Origin: Megaustenia siamemsis
Lineage: Eukaryota; Mollusca; Gastropoda; Stylommatophora; Ariophantidae
Direction: 5' to 3'
Length of the DNA: 64,000 nt
NCBI GenBank assembly: GCA_032433765.1
Contig: JAVIAB010000049.1
Location: 21,518,779 to 21,582,778, forward strand
This document shows, piece by piece, positions 35,245 to 45,167 of this stretch. The notes below the pieces were generated by a model, which saw only the letters and a program-made list of their open reading frames with translations, was not told where the DNA came from and searched no databases. The translations under genes and the position numbers were made by a program. The stretch's first letter is position 1; each line of letters opens with the position of its first letter.

Positions 35245-35492
35245 TCCATTTTGGAAACAACCCAGAGAGACACTGAGAAGAACTTTGATGAGAGTGGCTC
35301 GAGCAGCAGGAATCGGCTCCCTCAATGAGATAGAGCTGCTTGCACAGAACAGAGACAAATGGCGACATTTGATAAAATATCTTTAAAAGAATTGAAAACT
35401 GCTAGAACAAAAATTCAGATAAGAGGAGTATCTTAGTCCATGCCCTATGGGCTGGCTACGGCTCGAAAGGTCATAGATAGATATGTAGTATA
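35245..35492 (+). mobile_element. LINE family D 3' end
   Basis: Matches 10640-10870, including the 'ggaatcggctccctcaatga' coding stretch and the 'ggctggctacggctcgaaag' end followed by a GATA-type tail. Confidence 0.8.
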
Positions 35493-36000
35493 GTTACTGG
35501 TAAATGGCATTCCACAAGAATTAAACACCATATGTGACAAAAAATGAAATAGAAGCCCTCCCAGGAGGTGAATAAGTGAACTATCTGACACTACACCAAG
35601 GTGAACAACAGGGCATTGTCAAGAAATCACTCTTCTCTCCTTAGCCGAAGGGAATATAGGACAAGACATATTTAAAAAGCACTGGTTTGTCTTTGTACAC
35701 TTGAAAGTGTACTGCATATATTATGTTCTGCTGTTTTGATCATGGTAGACCATTGCATTACTTTGGTATTGCTTCCATAGCACCTTGATTTTCCTTGGTC
35801 TTTTTGTAATGGCGACTTGTCAGCATAGTGATCTCCCTTGGGAAGTCAGTCCTATCAGATTAAAAACCCTTTCCTTCCCTGGTTTGCATCAAATTTTCCT
35901 ACTCTAAGGTGGTTATCCTCACTGGCCTCATCACCCACACATAGTGCAGCCTAATGCTGTGAAGTTTCAACATTCCACACACATACAGTATAAATTGGTA
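35493..36000. other. No gene or repeat recognised
   Basis: No supported frame. Confidence 0.35.
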
Positions 36001-36004
36001 GTAA

Positions 36005-36210
36005 AATAAAGTGTTTCCCATGTCTTAAGACATATGGGGAACGTATTAGTGCCCTTATTTTTCAATGACCAGGGACACATCTTGTGGGCACATATTACAT
36101 CAAGCTTCCCTATTTATCCAGAGTATCTTGTACCCATTTAGAGTTTGGTGAACCAGGGAGCCATCTACTAAGATGAAACTCTCTCTCCCCTTGTCCTTTG
36201 CAGTCCAGTT
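36005..36210 (-). mobile_element. Old, diverged SINE S1-related copy
   Basis: Retains the order of S1 segments ('gtacccattta', 'ggtgaacc', 'ccttgtcctttgcagtccag') but is strongly diverged. It ends at the LINE family A that begins near 36190. Confidence 0.55.
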
Positions 36211-36875
36211 TACTAAAAACAAAGAAAATTCTCAAGACCTACAATTAAATATCACAGTTGAGGGAATACATCTGGAGACAGTCCAGAGCTACAACTACCT
36301 GGGACATGCTATAACCAGTGATGGAAAATGCAAAATTGAAAAAAACAAAAGAATAGGTATGGCAAAAAGTAATTTTAATGCCATGAAAAATATACTAACA
36401 ACAAAACAAATATCAGCAGGGCTGAAACTAAGAATGGCAAAATGTTACGTCTTCTCAATATTCCTGTATGGTGCAGAAACATGGACATTAGACAAGAAAA
36501 CAGAACAGAAAATTGAAGCCTTTGAAATGTGGATTTATAGAAGAATAGGTAGAATTGGATGGAAACAAAAGATAACAAACGATGAAGTTTTAAAACAACT
36601 GAAAATAAAAAGAGAACTACTAAATACAATTAAGACAAGACAAATGAAATTTTTTGGGGCATGTTAAAAGACACAACAGCCTACTAAAAGTAATATTGGA
36701 AGGAAAAATACAAGGTAAAAGAGGCAGACCAAGACTAACATGGACGAGTTACATCAAAAGATGGACAAGTCAATCTATGTCAGCCTGCACCATCAAAACA
36801 AGAAACAGAGTAGAATGGCGATCCATGGTGGCCAACCTTCGTTGCGAAGAAGGCACGCAATGATGATGATTACTA
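36195..36875 (+). mobile_element. LINE family A, 5'-truncated, nearly open
   Basis: The frame to 36667 reads NYLGHAITSDGKCKIEKNK, GLKLRMAKCYVFSIFLYGAE and TWTLDKKTEQKIEAFEMW. The next frame completes [17 protein letters not shown] and VANLRCEEGTQ with an atgatgatg tail. It lacks the reverse transcriptase core. Confidence 0.85.
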
Positions 36876-37420
36876 ACAACGGAGCAACCATAACTCCTAA
36901 TATTTGTGTTGGTAGGACTGTCTTGAACCATAAAGGGAGAAAATGCAAGTCTAAAGCTCATGTTATGGGAAAACAAAGGTTGTATGAAGTAATAATGTAC
37001 AGGTACAACTGTTCAACAAATCACATCACATTTGTTGATATACCTTCTCTTACTTTATTTATCACTCACATAAATGCAACAGTTGCACTATTCAGCAGTT
37101 TAAAATAAAATTGCCATATATTGTACCTTTCTAAGTCTAAACACCTGATTTTGCCATAATATATATTTTTGGGAGCAGGTTTTCTGCCCCTTGCCTTGCT
37201 GCATGGTTGATATCAAGACAACCATGTGGAGCAGGGGATTTGGTCATTTCTGGTTTGCCAGCCCATATACCAGCAGTCAGCGATGATCCTGTCACTTTGG
37301 TTGGCTCATTCATTGCATTTTAGTTCATATCTCAAAACTTTGTCTTCGTGTCAGTGAATTAAAAAAATGGATTTAATAATCTACCGGACTACCTACCTCT
37401 CCATGCATGCAATTCATTTT
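36876..37420. other. No gene recognised
   Basis: No splice-bounded frame with a known motif was found. Confidence 0.3.
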
Positions 37421-37424
37421 GATT

Positions 37425-37900
37425 CAGATGTTTTGTTGTGGTAAATATTTGAATGTTTCACTGTGGTGATATTGTGAATGGCTTTCTGTGGTGAATGCTT
37501 GATTGTTTTACTTTATTGGATATGTCACTGATTTACTATGGCGAATACTTGAATTCTTCCTACAGTGAATGCTTGATTGTTTTACTTTATTGGATACATC
37601 ACTGATTTACTATGACTAAATACTTGAATTCTTCCTGCAGTGATTGCTTGTTTGTTTTACTTTATTGGATACGTCACTGATTTACTATGACTAAATACTT
37701 GAATTCTTCCTGCAGTGATTGCTTGATTGTTTTACTTTATTGATGCGTCACTGATTTACTATGACTAAATACTTGAATTCTTCCTGCAGTGTATGCTCGA
37801 TAATTTTACTTCGGTGCATGCTGGATTAATCTGTCTTGATTGGTGTTTGATTGTTTTGCTGTGGTGAATACTTGATTGTTTTAATGTTGATGCAATAAAG
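37425..37900. repeat. Minisatellite, about 75-bp unit, about five copies
   Basis: The unit contains 'aatacttgaattcttcctgc', 'ttgattgttttactttattg' and 'cactgatttactatgact'. Copies at both edges are diverged. Confidence 0.85.
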
Positions 37901-37999
37901 TTCCACTTTAAAAACGAGTGTGCTGCTAACTTTTTAAGTATGATATAAATCATTTTCAATCAAATATTGCCGAACAAATATACAACCATGCACACACAT

Positions 38000-38085
38000 C
38001 ATCATCTTCAAGAACCGGGCTTGCTGGCGTAGGTGATCATGTCTCTCCACAACTTTCAACCTCAACAGTTATTTATCATTTAGCT
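38000..38085 (-). mobile_element. LINE family B 3'-end fragment
   Basis: atcatcatcttcaagaaccg followed by 'cttgctggcgtaggtgatc' and 'acagttatttatcattt' match the family B 3' end. Confidence 0.7.
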
Positions 38086-38209
38086 GATGGCTTGCGCCAG
38101 TATCAGTGAACCAAAAGCATCCAGACCCTGCTCCACCTCTCCGTGGTGCCTCCAGTAAGAGACTAACCTGTCTAGTCTGGCCAAGCAAGCAGGGATCGAA
38201 GAGGGAAGA

Positions 38210-39260
38210 CAACTGTGTCTGTCAGTGGTGCCACAACAACACTCAGGTTGATGATGTCTGTCAGTGGTGCCACAACAGCACTCAGGTTGACAATGTCTGT
38301 CTGTGGTTCCACAACAGCACTCAGGTTGACAATGTCTGTCTGTGGTTCCACAACAGCACTCAGGTTGACAATGTCTGTCTGTGGTTCCACAACAGCACTC
38401 AGGTTGACAATGTCTGTCTGTGGTTCCACAACAGCACTCAGGTTGACAATGTCTGTCTGTGGTTCCACAACAGCACTCAGGTTGATGATGTCTGTCAGTG
38501 GTGCTACAACAACACTCATGTTGATGATGTCTGTCAGTGGTGCTACAATGTCCCCCAGGTTGACGATGTCTGTCAGTAGTGCCACAACAACACTCAGGTT
38601 GACAATGTCAGTGGTGCCACAACAACACTCAGGTTGATGTCTGTCTGTGGTTCCACAACAGCACTCAGGTTGATGATGTCTGTCAGTGGTGCTACAACAA
38701 CACTCAGGTTGACAATGTCTGTCTGTGGTTCCACAACAACACTCATGTTGATGATGTCTGTCAGTGGTGCTACAAAGTCCCCCAGGTTGACGATGTCTGT
38801 CAGTAGTGCCACAACAACACTCAGGTTGACAATGTCAGTGGTGCCACAACAACACTCAGGTTGACAATGTCTGTCAGTGCTGCTGCAACACTCAGGTTGA
38901 TGATGTCTGTCAGTGGTGCCACAACAACACTCAGGTTGATGATGTCTGTCAGTGGAGCCACAACAACACTCAGGTTGATGTTGTGTGTCAGTGGTGCCAC
39001 AACAACACTCAGGTTGAAAATGTCTGTCAGTGGTGCCACAACAACACTCACGTTGATGATGTTTGTCAGTGGTGCTACAACAACACTCAGGTTGATGATG
39101 TCTGCCAGTGGTGCCACAACAACACTCAGGTTGAAAATGTCTGTCAGTGGTGCCACAACACTACTCAGGTTGATGATGTCTGTCAGTGGTGCTACCACAA
39201 CAACACTCAGATTGACGATGTCTGTCAGTGTGCCACAACAACACTCAGATTATGGGATGA
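38210..39260. repeat. Minisatellite, 39-bp unit, about 27 copies
   Basis: The unit contains 'ccacaacagcactcaggttg' and 'tgtctgtctgtggttc'. Two subtypes alternate in blocks (tgtggttcc and agtggtgcc), and a larger block is duplicated (38500-38600 resembles 38735-38840). Because the unit is a multiple of three, several frames stay open on both strands; none is supported as a gene. Confidence 0.9.
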
Positions 39261-39344
39261 GGAAGTGGAAAGCAAAACATGAGTGAGCATGTTTTTTCCA
39301 TGTAAATTTGTTTATTCTTTTTCAGGAACATGAAACATATTAAA

Positions 39345-39790
39345 CCAACATATCTATATATTGACCTTTCGAGCCGTGACCGGCCCATATGGCATATACC
39401 CAGATACTCTTTCTCTTTTTCTAAATTTTCTTTCTAGCAGTCTAAATCCTTACAAAGATCTTTTATCAAATCTCGCCATTTCTCTCTGTTCTATGCAAGC
39501 ATCTCATTGAGGGAGCCGATTCCTGTTGCCTTTGCCTCTCTGATTAATGTTCTTCTCAGCATTTTCCTGGGTTGGCCTCTTTTGCTCCTACCTGTTGTTT
39601 CCCACTTGGGAGCTTGCTTTGCTATTTGGTTGTTATCTCTTCTCATCACATGCCCACATATGTCCATTGCCTTTTCTTGATTACTGAAGATATTAGTGGT
39701 TGACTGGCGTTTTCTCTAGTTTCCTCGTTTGTTTTGAATTCGTTCCACTCTATACCAAGTATTTTCCTTAGACATTTAAACCAATATGTG
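39345..39790 (-). mobile_element. LINE family D copy
   Basis: The minus strand contains the family D 3' end and the coding region through 'attgagggagccgattcctg' (GIGSLNE) and further upstream, more 5' sequence than other copies here. Confidence 0.8.
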
Positions 39791-39894
39791 CTGATTGTTA
39801 ATACTCCATGCCAGGAAAATGTTCTAGTATCTAACCGTACCCAAATTTTAATAAAATATTTCTTGCAATCATGTATTGCATACCATACATAATG

Positions 39895-40440
39895 CTATTG
39901 TATATATGGCCCTTTTCGTCTTGTCAGACGGTCTAGTGGAGGCTATTGTGTATTTTTTTAGGTTTTGTTTTTGTCAAACAACTTCTCTTGAAGCTAATTC
40001 TACCAATGTTTGACAAACACACGCGGCCACATAATGAACAAGTCAGGCTCGCTGATCCACAGGGTTTTCCATCCTTTTTCATGAGTTTTTTCTCTTCTAA
40101 GTTTTGCCTTAGCACAGTCTCAAATGATGTTACGCCATTCCTTATATATGCTCTCCATGATGTGAGATCGCTTGCCAGATGTCCCCAGTCATTTTCACAG
40201 ATGAAGTCATTCAGAGATGATCTACAGATATCTCTATATCGTAGTTTATGTCTGTCAATTTGTCTTTTTCCTTGTATTAGTTCACCTTATAGTACTTGCC
40301 TAGGAATGCGCTTTTCTTCCATTCGTTGGATGTGCCCCAGCCATCTTAGTCTTCGACTTCTGAGCATCGACATTGTTGGTATCTTAGCACATTGCAGGAC
40401 AGTTAAGTTGGTTGTTTTGTCCTGCCATAATAACGCTATT
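39895..40440 (-). mobile_element. LINE family E 3' region with Cys/His knuckle
   Basis: The minus strand encodes a KWQDK...VL...RRLRWLGH...HIQRMEEKRI-like stretch and GKPCGSASLTCSLCGRVC with SNIGRISFKRSC. It is very similar to 63350-63905. The CxxC...C pattern resembles the terminal zinc-binding knuckle of some non-LTR elements. Confidence 0.8.
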
Positions 40441-40559
40441 AACTTAAAATAAATGACACAATTAAAAGTAGATAAATAGTTTATCTTTTATTGCACATAA
40501 CTCCTAGTTTATCAGCAAACATTTCAATATACATTGCGAATCTTCTATGTCTTTATCTT

Positions 40560-41160
40560 AAATGACACATGCTCAAATCCCAAATATTAAATTAATCTCT
40601 AAGTTTTAAATGTCAAATAATTCATTTCTGGGCCTGTAATATCTAATAATAGATATTTCCGGTTCTGGAGGATTTGTATTTCTCTCATCTTGCTATGGAC
40701 AGTTGATCGATAGTTTAACACACTTTTGTTAAACTGTCATCTTCGATCGTCGTTGTCCATTGTTATTGAAACAAAAATCTAGATTAGAAAACAGCAACGA
40801 CGAATTCACCGTGTGGTGAGACAGCGCAGATCCTGATCAAGGTCTGACAGTTGAAAGATCGTCGAACACAAATAGTCTAGAATATCTGCCTTATATGCCG
40901 TCTTCGGCTCGAAAGGACAATAGATAAGATAGACTGAAAGAATACCAAATAATTAATTTCTTGGTCTCTAATATCAAATAATAACCTCTAATGTCAAAAA
41001 ATAATTTCTTGGTCTCTAAAATAAAATAATAACCTCTAATGTCAAAAAATAATTTCTTGGCCTCTAATATCAAATAATAACCTCTAATGTCAAAAAATAA
41101 TTTCTTGGTCTCTAATATCAAATTATTAATCTTTAGGACTCTAATATCAAGTAAATAAAA
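40560..41160. repeat. AT-rich degenerate repeat with a 45-bp core array
   Basis: From 40945 to 41145 a unit with 'aataacctctaatgtcaaaa' and 'aataatttcttggtctctaa' repeats four times. The left part is diverged and carries a 3'-end match to SINE G/LINE D (ttcggctcgaaaggacaata) at 40890-40925. Confidence 0.75.
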
Positions 41161-41162
41161 TC

Positions 41163-41445
41163 TAGGTCCACCAAAGCAATTAGACAAATTCAAATTTCTA
41201 GGCAGTTTTGTGACATACAAGCAGAAAAAATAGATGCAAGGTTCAGTGAAGTATGTCGAATGATTTGCCGAAAAGCACTTGTTATAGCTGACACAGAAAT
41301 GACAGAGCATTCTATAACACAATCTTCATTTCAAATTTGTGCTATTAACGACAAGCCTGGATGAAGGATTCAAGTCAAATAAAGAAGATAAATACACTGA
41401 AATGAAATGTGTCAAACAATTAATGCTTATCAAATTGAAAGACAA
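41163..41445 (+). mobile_element. Degenerate LINE family F fragment
   Basis: Reads KQLDKFKFLGSFVTY and, in the next frame, a stretch parallel to the 50790-50930 region of family F (AEID...CR..., TQSSFQ). Multiple stops. Confidence 0.45.
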
Positions 41446-41447
41446 AA

Positions 41448-41602
41448 GGGCTGGTTGGTTTAGAGGGAAGATGTCAAGCACTGGACAGGAAGGTTCCAAG
41501 TTCGAATCTCACCAAGGGGAGCTGGGGAGATTTTTTACTTCGAATCCATGGTTTTATCATAGCTTTGTCCTCTCTGGTTTCTGGGTAGTAATCTGATATC
41601 TA
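41448..41602 (+). mobile_element. tRNA-like SINE, third family
   Basis: The head gggctggttggtttagaggg resembles an A box and aagttcgaatctcacc a B box, at roughly tRNA spacing. The body is unlike S1. Single copy in this window. Confidence 0.5.
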
Positions 41603-41604
41603 TA

Positions 41605-41972
41605 CAGACTTTCATTAATGGATGCTTGCGCAGAATAAAAGGATGGAAATGGCAGGACAAAATCACTAACATAGAATTATGGAAATGTACCAGTCAAATA
41701 CCAGTGGATACAGAGAAGTTGATGGCACTGGATAGGACACACACTGCGGAAGCCAACTGAGAGTATTACACAACAGGTTCTTTTTTGGAATCCCCAGGGG
41801 AAAAGACAAAGAGGAAGATCAAGGAATTCTTGGAGAAGACAGATAGAAGCAGAGATGAAGATGATGGGGAAGACATGGAATGATCTTAAAAGAATGGCAA
41901 GAAACAGAACGACTTGGAAAGTGTTTGTTGAAGACCTATGCTCCACAGGGAGCTGAAAGGTAGAAGAAGAAT
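41605..41972 (+). mobile_element. LINE family C, 5'-truncated
   Basis: A close match to 16765-17130, starting at the TFINGCL segment and ending with a gaagaagaa tail. One 7-10 base deletion near 41715 breaks the frame. Confidence 0.85.
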
Positions 41973-42099
41973 ACAATAGCAGAAGAAGTCAGCTAAAGAG
42001 CAAAATGCCACAAACTATCTCCACCATCAATACCAAAGGGCAAATGAGAAACAAAGCAGAACCTTCAGGCTTTTAAAATATAAAAATGTACTAAGGATC

Positions 42100-42620
42100 T
42101 CTATTATCAAAAATAAATATTCTAAAACTCTCTACCTGTATTAACAAATGTCTGTCTATCCAGTCTCAAATAATAAATGTTTAGGTTTCACACCTCAATT
42201 AATCAATTTTTAGGTTTCACATCTCAAATAATGAATGTTTAAGTCACAATTTCAAATAATTAATTTTTACATTACCTTTTTAAATAATTAATCCCACCGC
42301 TTCAAGTAATTAATGTTTAAGTCGCCATTTTAAATAATTAGTTTAAATCTTTTTTGAAATAATGAATCTCTGGGTTTATTCTACAATAATTAAACGGAAA
42401 GTCTCCATTCTCAAAGTGGATAAAAAGATCTTTAGCCTCGAATAGTTAATTTTTTAGGTCTCCCCCCTTTGAAACAACAAATATCCATGTCTCATGTATA
42501 ATAATAAATCTTTTGGTCTCTCATCTGAAATAATGAAATTGAATCCCTAGTAATGAATCTAGAGGTGTTCGGTCTTACATGCTGAATGATCAAGTCTTTT
42601 ATCTAAAATAAACAGTTAAC
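42100..42620. repeat. Degenerate AT-rich minisatellite
   Basis: Repeated 'caaataatgaatgtttaagt' variants every 25-35 bp. It is related to the 40560-41160 tract, and similar sequence resumes at 42910-43200 on the other side of a SINE. Confidence 0.7.
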
Positions 42621-42646
42621 CTTTTGCCAAGCCATTCTCTTTAAAA

Positions 42647-42906
42647 AAAGTAAAAAGTAAAGTACCCCCGTCACGCCAAGTGGCGAATAGGGAATATGGT
42701 GTTAGTGACCATAAATTTTACAGACCTTCAGCATATGGTTTTTGGGATAATGTGGTCGGTATTACGCCCGTGCCACTTTACTTTCCCCAGAAAAAAATCC
42801 GGTACCCATTTAAGGCTGGGTGAACTCGGAAGCCGTTGGTTGGGATCGAACCCTATCTCTTGTCCTTTGTAGTTCAGTTCACTAACCACTGAGCTATCGC
42901 GGCTCC
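42647..42906 (-). mobile_element. SINE S1, full-length
   Basis: Complete head and body. Immediately beyond its 3' end (42620-42646) is about 25 bp of LINE family B sequence (cttttgccaagccattctct), the same piece that flanks the S1 copy at 47350. Confidence 0.85.
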
Positions 42907-43454
42907 TTCCGATCTCAAATGCTAGAGGTTAAAGATCCCCAATCTCAATGATTGAATCTAAAATTATCCAATTTCAAAGAATGATGATAAAATCTCTCTA
43001 TCTAAAAGATTTATATAATAAGCTGCAAGTCTTAAATCTCTAATAATTAAATGTTAAAATCTTCAGTCTCAAGGGAGTGAATTTAAATCTTCAATTTAAA
43101 AAAAAAGAGAAAAATTGTCAGATGTGAAATATATTTTTTTTTAAATTATCAATCAGGTCTTCCATATCAAATAATGAATAAAAACAACATACAATATGAA
43201 AATGTAACAATAAATATCAAACATATCCACTTCTAAGTTTCATAAACGCTTGCTATAAAATCATTCACTGAATAATTATAATAATGTAATTAATTTTGTA
43301 ATAGCATTCATAACAGGAACAAGTATTTGTACAAAAGTCAATTTTTGGAATAAAAATGTTAACTCTTTAACTCCAGACAAACGATTCTGACTTAAAATTA
43401 AATTTTAACAAATAAAAAAAGTAAAGAGTTGTCTCCTGTCCTTGGGCAAAACGG

Positions 43455-44105
43455 GGTTACTGCACATTCAAGAGTTTCTTTTGTCTTTGGAGAATCTGGT
43501 TTTAGAGTCATGAGAAGCGTTTCTCCTGTTTTTGGAGAATATGGTTTTAGAGTCTAGTGAAGGGTTTCTCTTGTCTTTGGAGAATATGGTTTTAGAGTCT
43601 AGTGAAAGGTTTCTCTTGTCTTTGGAGAATATGGTTTTAGAGTCTAGTGAAGGGTTTCTCTTGTCTTTGGAGAATATGGTTTTAGAGTCCAGTGAAGGGT
43701 TTCTCTTGTCTTTGGAGAATCTGATTTTAGAGTCCGGAGAAGAGTTTCTCTTGTCTTTGGAGAATATGATCTAGTGAAGGGTTTCTCTTGTCTTTGGAGA
43801 ATCTGGTTTTAGAGTCTAGTGAAGGGTTTCTCTTGTCTTTGGAGAATCTGATTTTAGAGTCCGGAGAAGAGTTTCTCTTGTCTTTGGAGAATATGATCTA
43901 GTGAAGGGTTTCTCTTGTCTTTGGAGAATATGGTTTTAGAGTCCAGTGAAGGGTTTCTCTTGTCTTTGGAGAATATGGTTTTAGAGTCTAGTGAAGGGTT
44001 TCTCTTGTCTTTGGAGAATATGGTTTTAGAGTCATGAGAAGCGTTTCTCCAGTTTTTGGAGAATATGATGTTAGTGTTAAGAGTCCAGTAAAGGGTTTTC
44101 TCCTG
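43455..44105. repeat. Minisatellite, 45-bp unit, about 14 copies
   Basis: The unit contains 'gggtttctcttgtctttgga' and 'gaatatggttttagagtcta'. Variants (ctgattttag..ccggag; atgatctagtg) recur as a two-unit block at 43705-43770 and 43825-43905. Confidence 0.9.
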
Positions 44106-44109
44106 TCCT

Positions 44110-44330
44110 TAATGGGTATGCGAAATACAGTATTAGGGCCCACATGTTTCAATGGTCAAAAATACTTTTTTAGGGGTAATACAGTCGTATAATGCCAGGC
44201 TGCCTTATTTTCCCAGAAAAATCTCAAAGCAGTTTAAGCCTGGGTGGATCTTGGTGCAATCTGTCTGGATCAAAGCTTCTCATATCCTTGATAGTCTAGT
44301 TTGTTAATCACTGAGTCACCATGGCTTACA
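44110..44330 (-). mobile_element. Old, diverged SINE S1-related copy
   Basis: Keeps 'ttattttcccagaaaaatct', 'gcctgggtgga' and a decayed tRNA-like head (aatcactgagtcaccatggc). Confidence 0.55.
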
Positions 44331-44555
44331 CAAATTTGAAATGTATTTTGAAAGATTAGTATGACCTTGTGAAATAAATGTTGTATTCTACAAATCTCTC
44401 TATTTAAATTTATCTGTTTTTGTGACACAAAATAGATTTAGCCAGTTTCCACCTTCAAGCAAAAACTGGAGTTAATACAAAGGTAAAATATTTGCAGTTT
44501 TATCTTCTAATTTTTCACGACATTGGTGTTGAGAGCAATGAAAAAGTAGAATGAC

Positions 44556-44731
44556 TGGCAATTTGGGTGATTATATCAAATAGGCAGTCATTGGATTGGG
44601 CAGATATCATTAAGAACCTCAGAGAGATAGGTACAATAAAGGACTTTGAAATCAGTGAAACTACATATAGAATGCGTGAACTTGGGGTGAATATGGCCAT
44701 GTTAGAGAAGAATTATATTTTAGACGAATGA
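44556..44731 (+). CDS. Short unrecognised open frame, possibly an exon or transposon remnant
   Basis: Reads LDWADIIKNLREIGTIKDFE followed by TTYRMRELGVNMAM and a stop. Composition is protein-like (amphipathic helices), but no family is recognised, no clear acceptor was found, and it lies inside the 43363-44950 element. Could equally be a remnant of that element's gene. Confidence 0.25.
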
Positions 44732-45021
44732 GAGAAATTATCAACCAACACCAAACTGACACAGTTAGTCATGGCATGTTAGGGGACATTTTTTAAAGAC
44801 CCGAGGCTGTTTAGTCAGAGCTCGTTTAGACATCTCCTGATTGTAACAATGATAATCCTAACGTAACATTTTATAGACCTACACAAACGTAAACACGATG
44901 ACGTACCTAAAGTTCACAATTTTACTTTAGATAACTCTGGAGTTAAAGAGTCAATGATATAATGTTTTATTTTTCTGCTGCTAAATATTACTGTTGTTCT
45001 TTGCTGTAGTTCTTTTCATTT

Positions 45022-45167
45022 TCAGACATTTTCATATCCAGTTTTGCGGGATCTCTTGCGTCCGATGAGATATGCAATCAACACAATCACCACAAGACCA
45101 GCTAGGGCTGCACCCACAGCGATAGGGACAATGCTGCTCGATTCATCATCTGCTGAACATTCACTCA
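45022..45167 (-). CDS. LAMP-family last exon (transmembrane helix and tail)
   Basis: Acceptor TCTTCTAG. Reads LSECSADDESSS, the transmembrane stretch, then IGRKRSRKTGYENV and a stop. The preceding exon supplies the first base of the Leu codon. Confidence 0.9.

Larger units (their letters stand above)
43363..44950. mobile_element. Composite element with TTAA-type ends, 1.59 kb
   Basis: Inverted ends CTCTTTAACTCCAGA (43363-43377) and its reverse complement (44936-44950). Flanked by TTAA on the left and TCAA, a one-base variant, on the right. Inside are a 45-bp minisatellite, an old SINE and a short open stretch at 44556-44731. No transposase is recognised. The ends share CTCTTT with the TTAA MITEs elsewhere in this window. 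Confidence 0.6.

Noticed and set aside
43532..43774. Plus-strand frame with repeated SLENMVLESSE, resembling a leucine-rich protein
   Set aside because: It is the 45-bp (15-codon) minisatellite read in frame; no splice sites or conserved domain.
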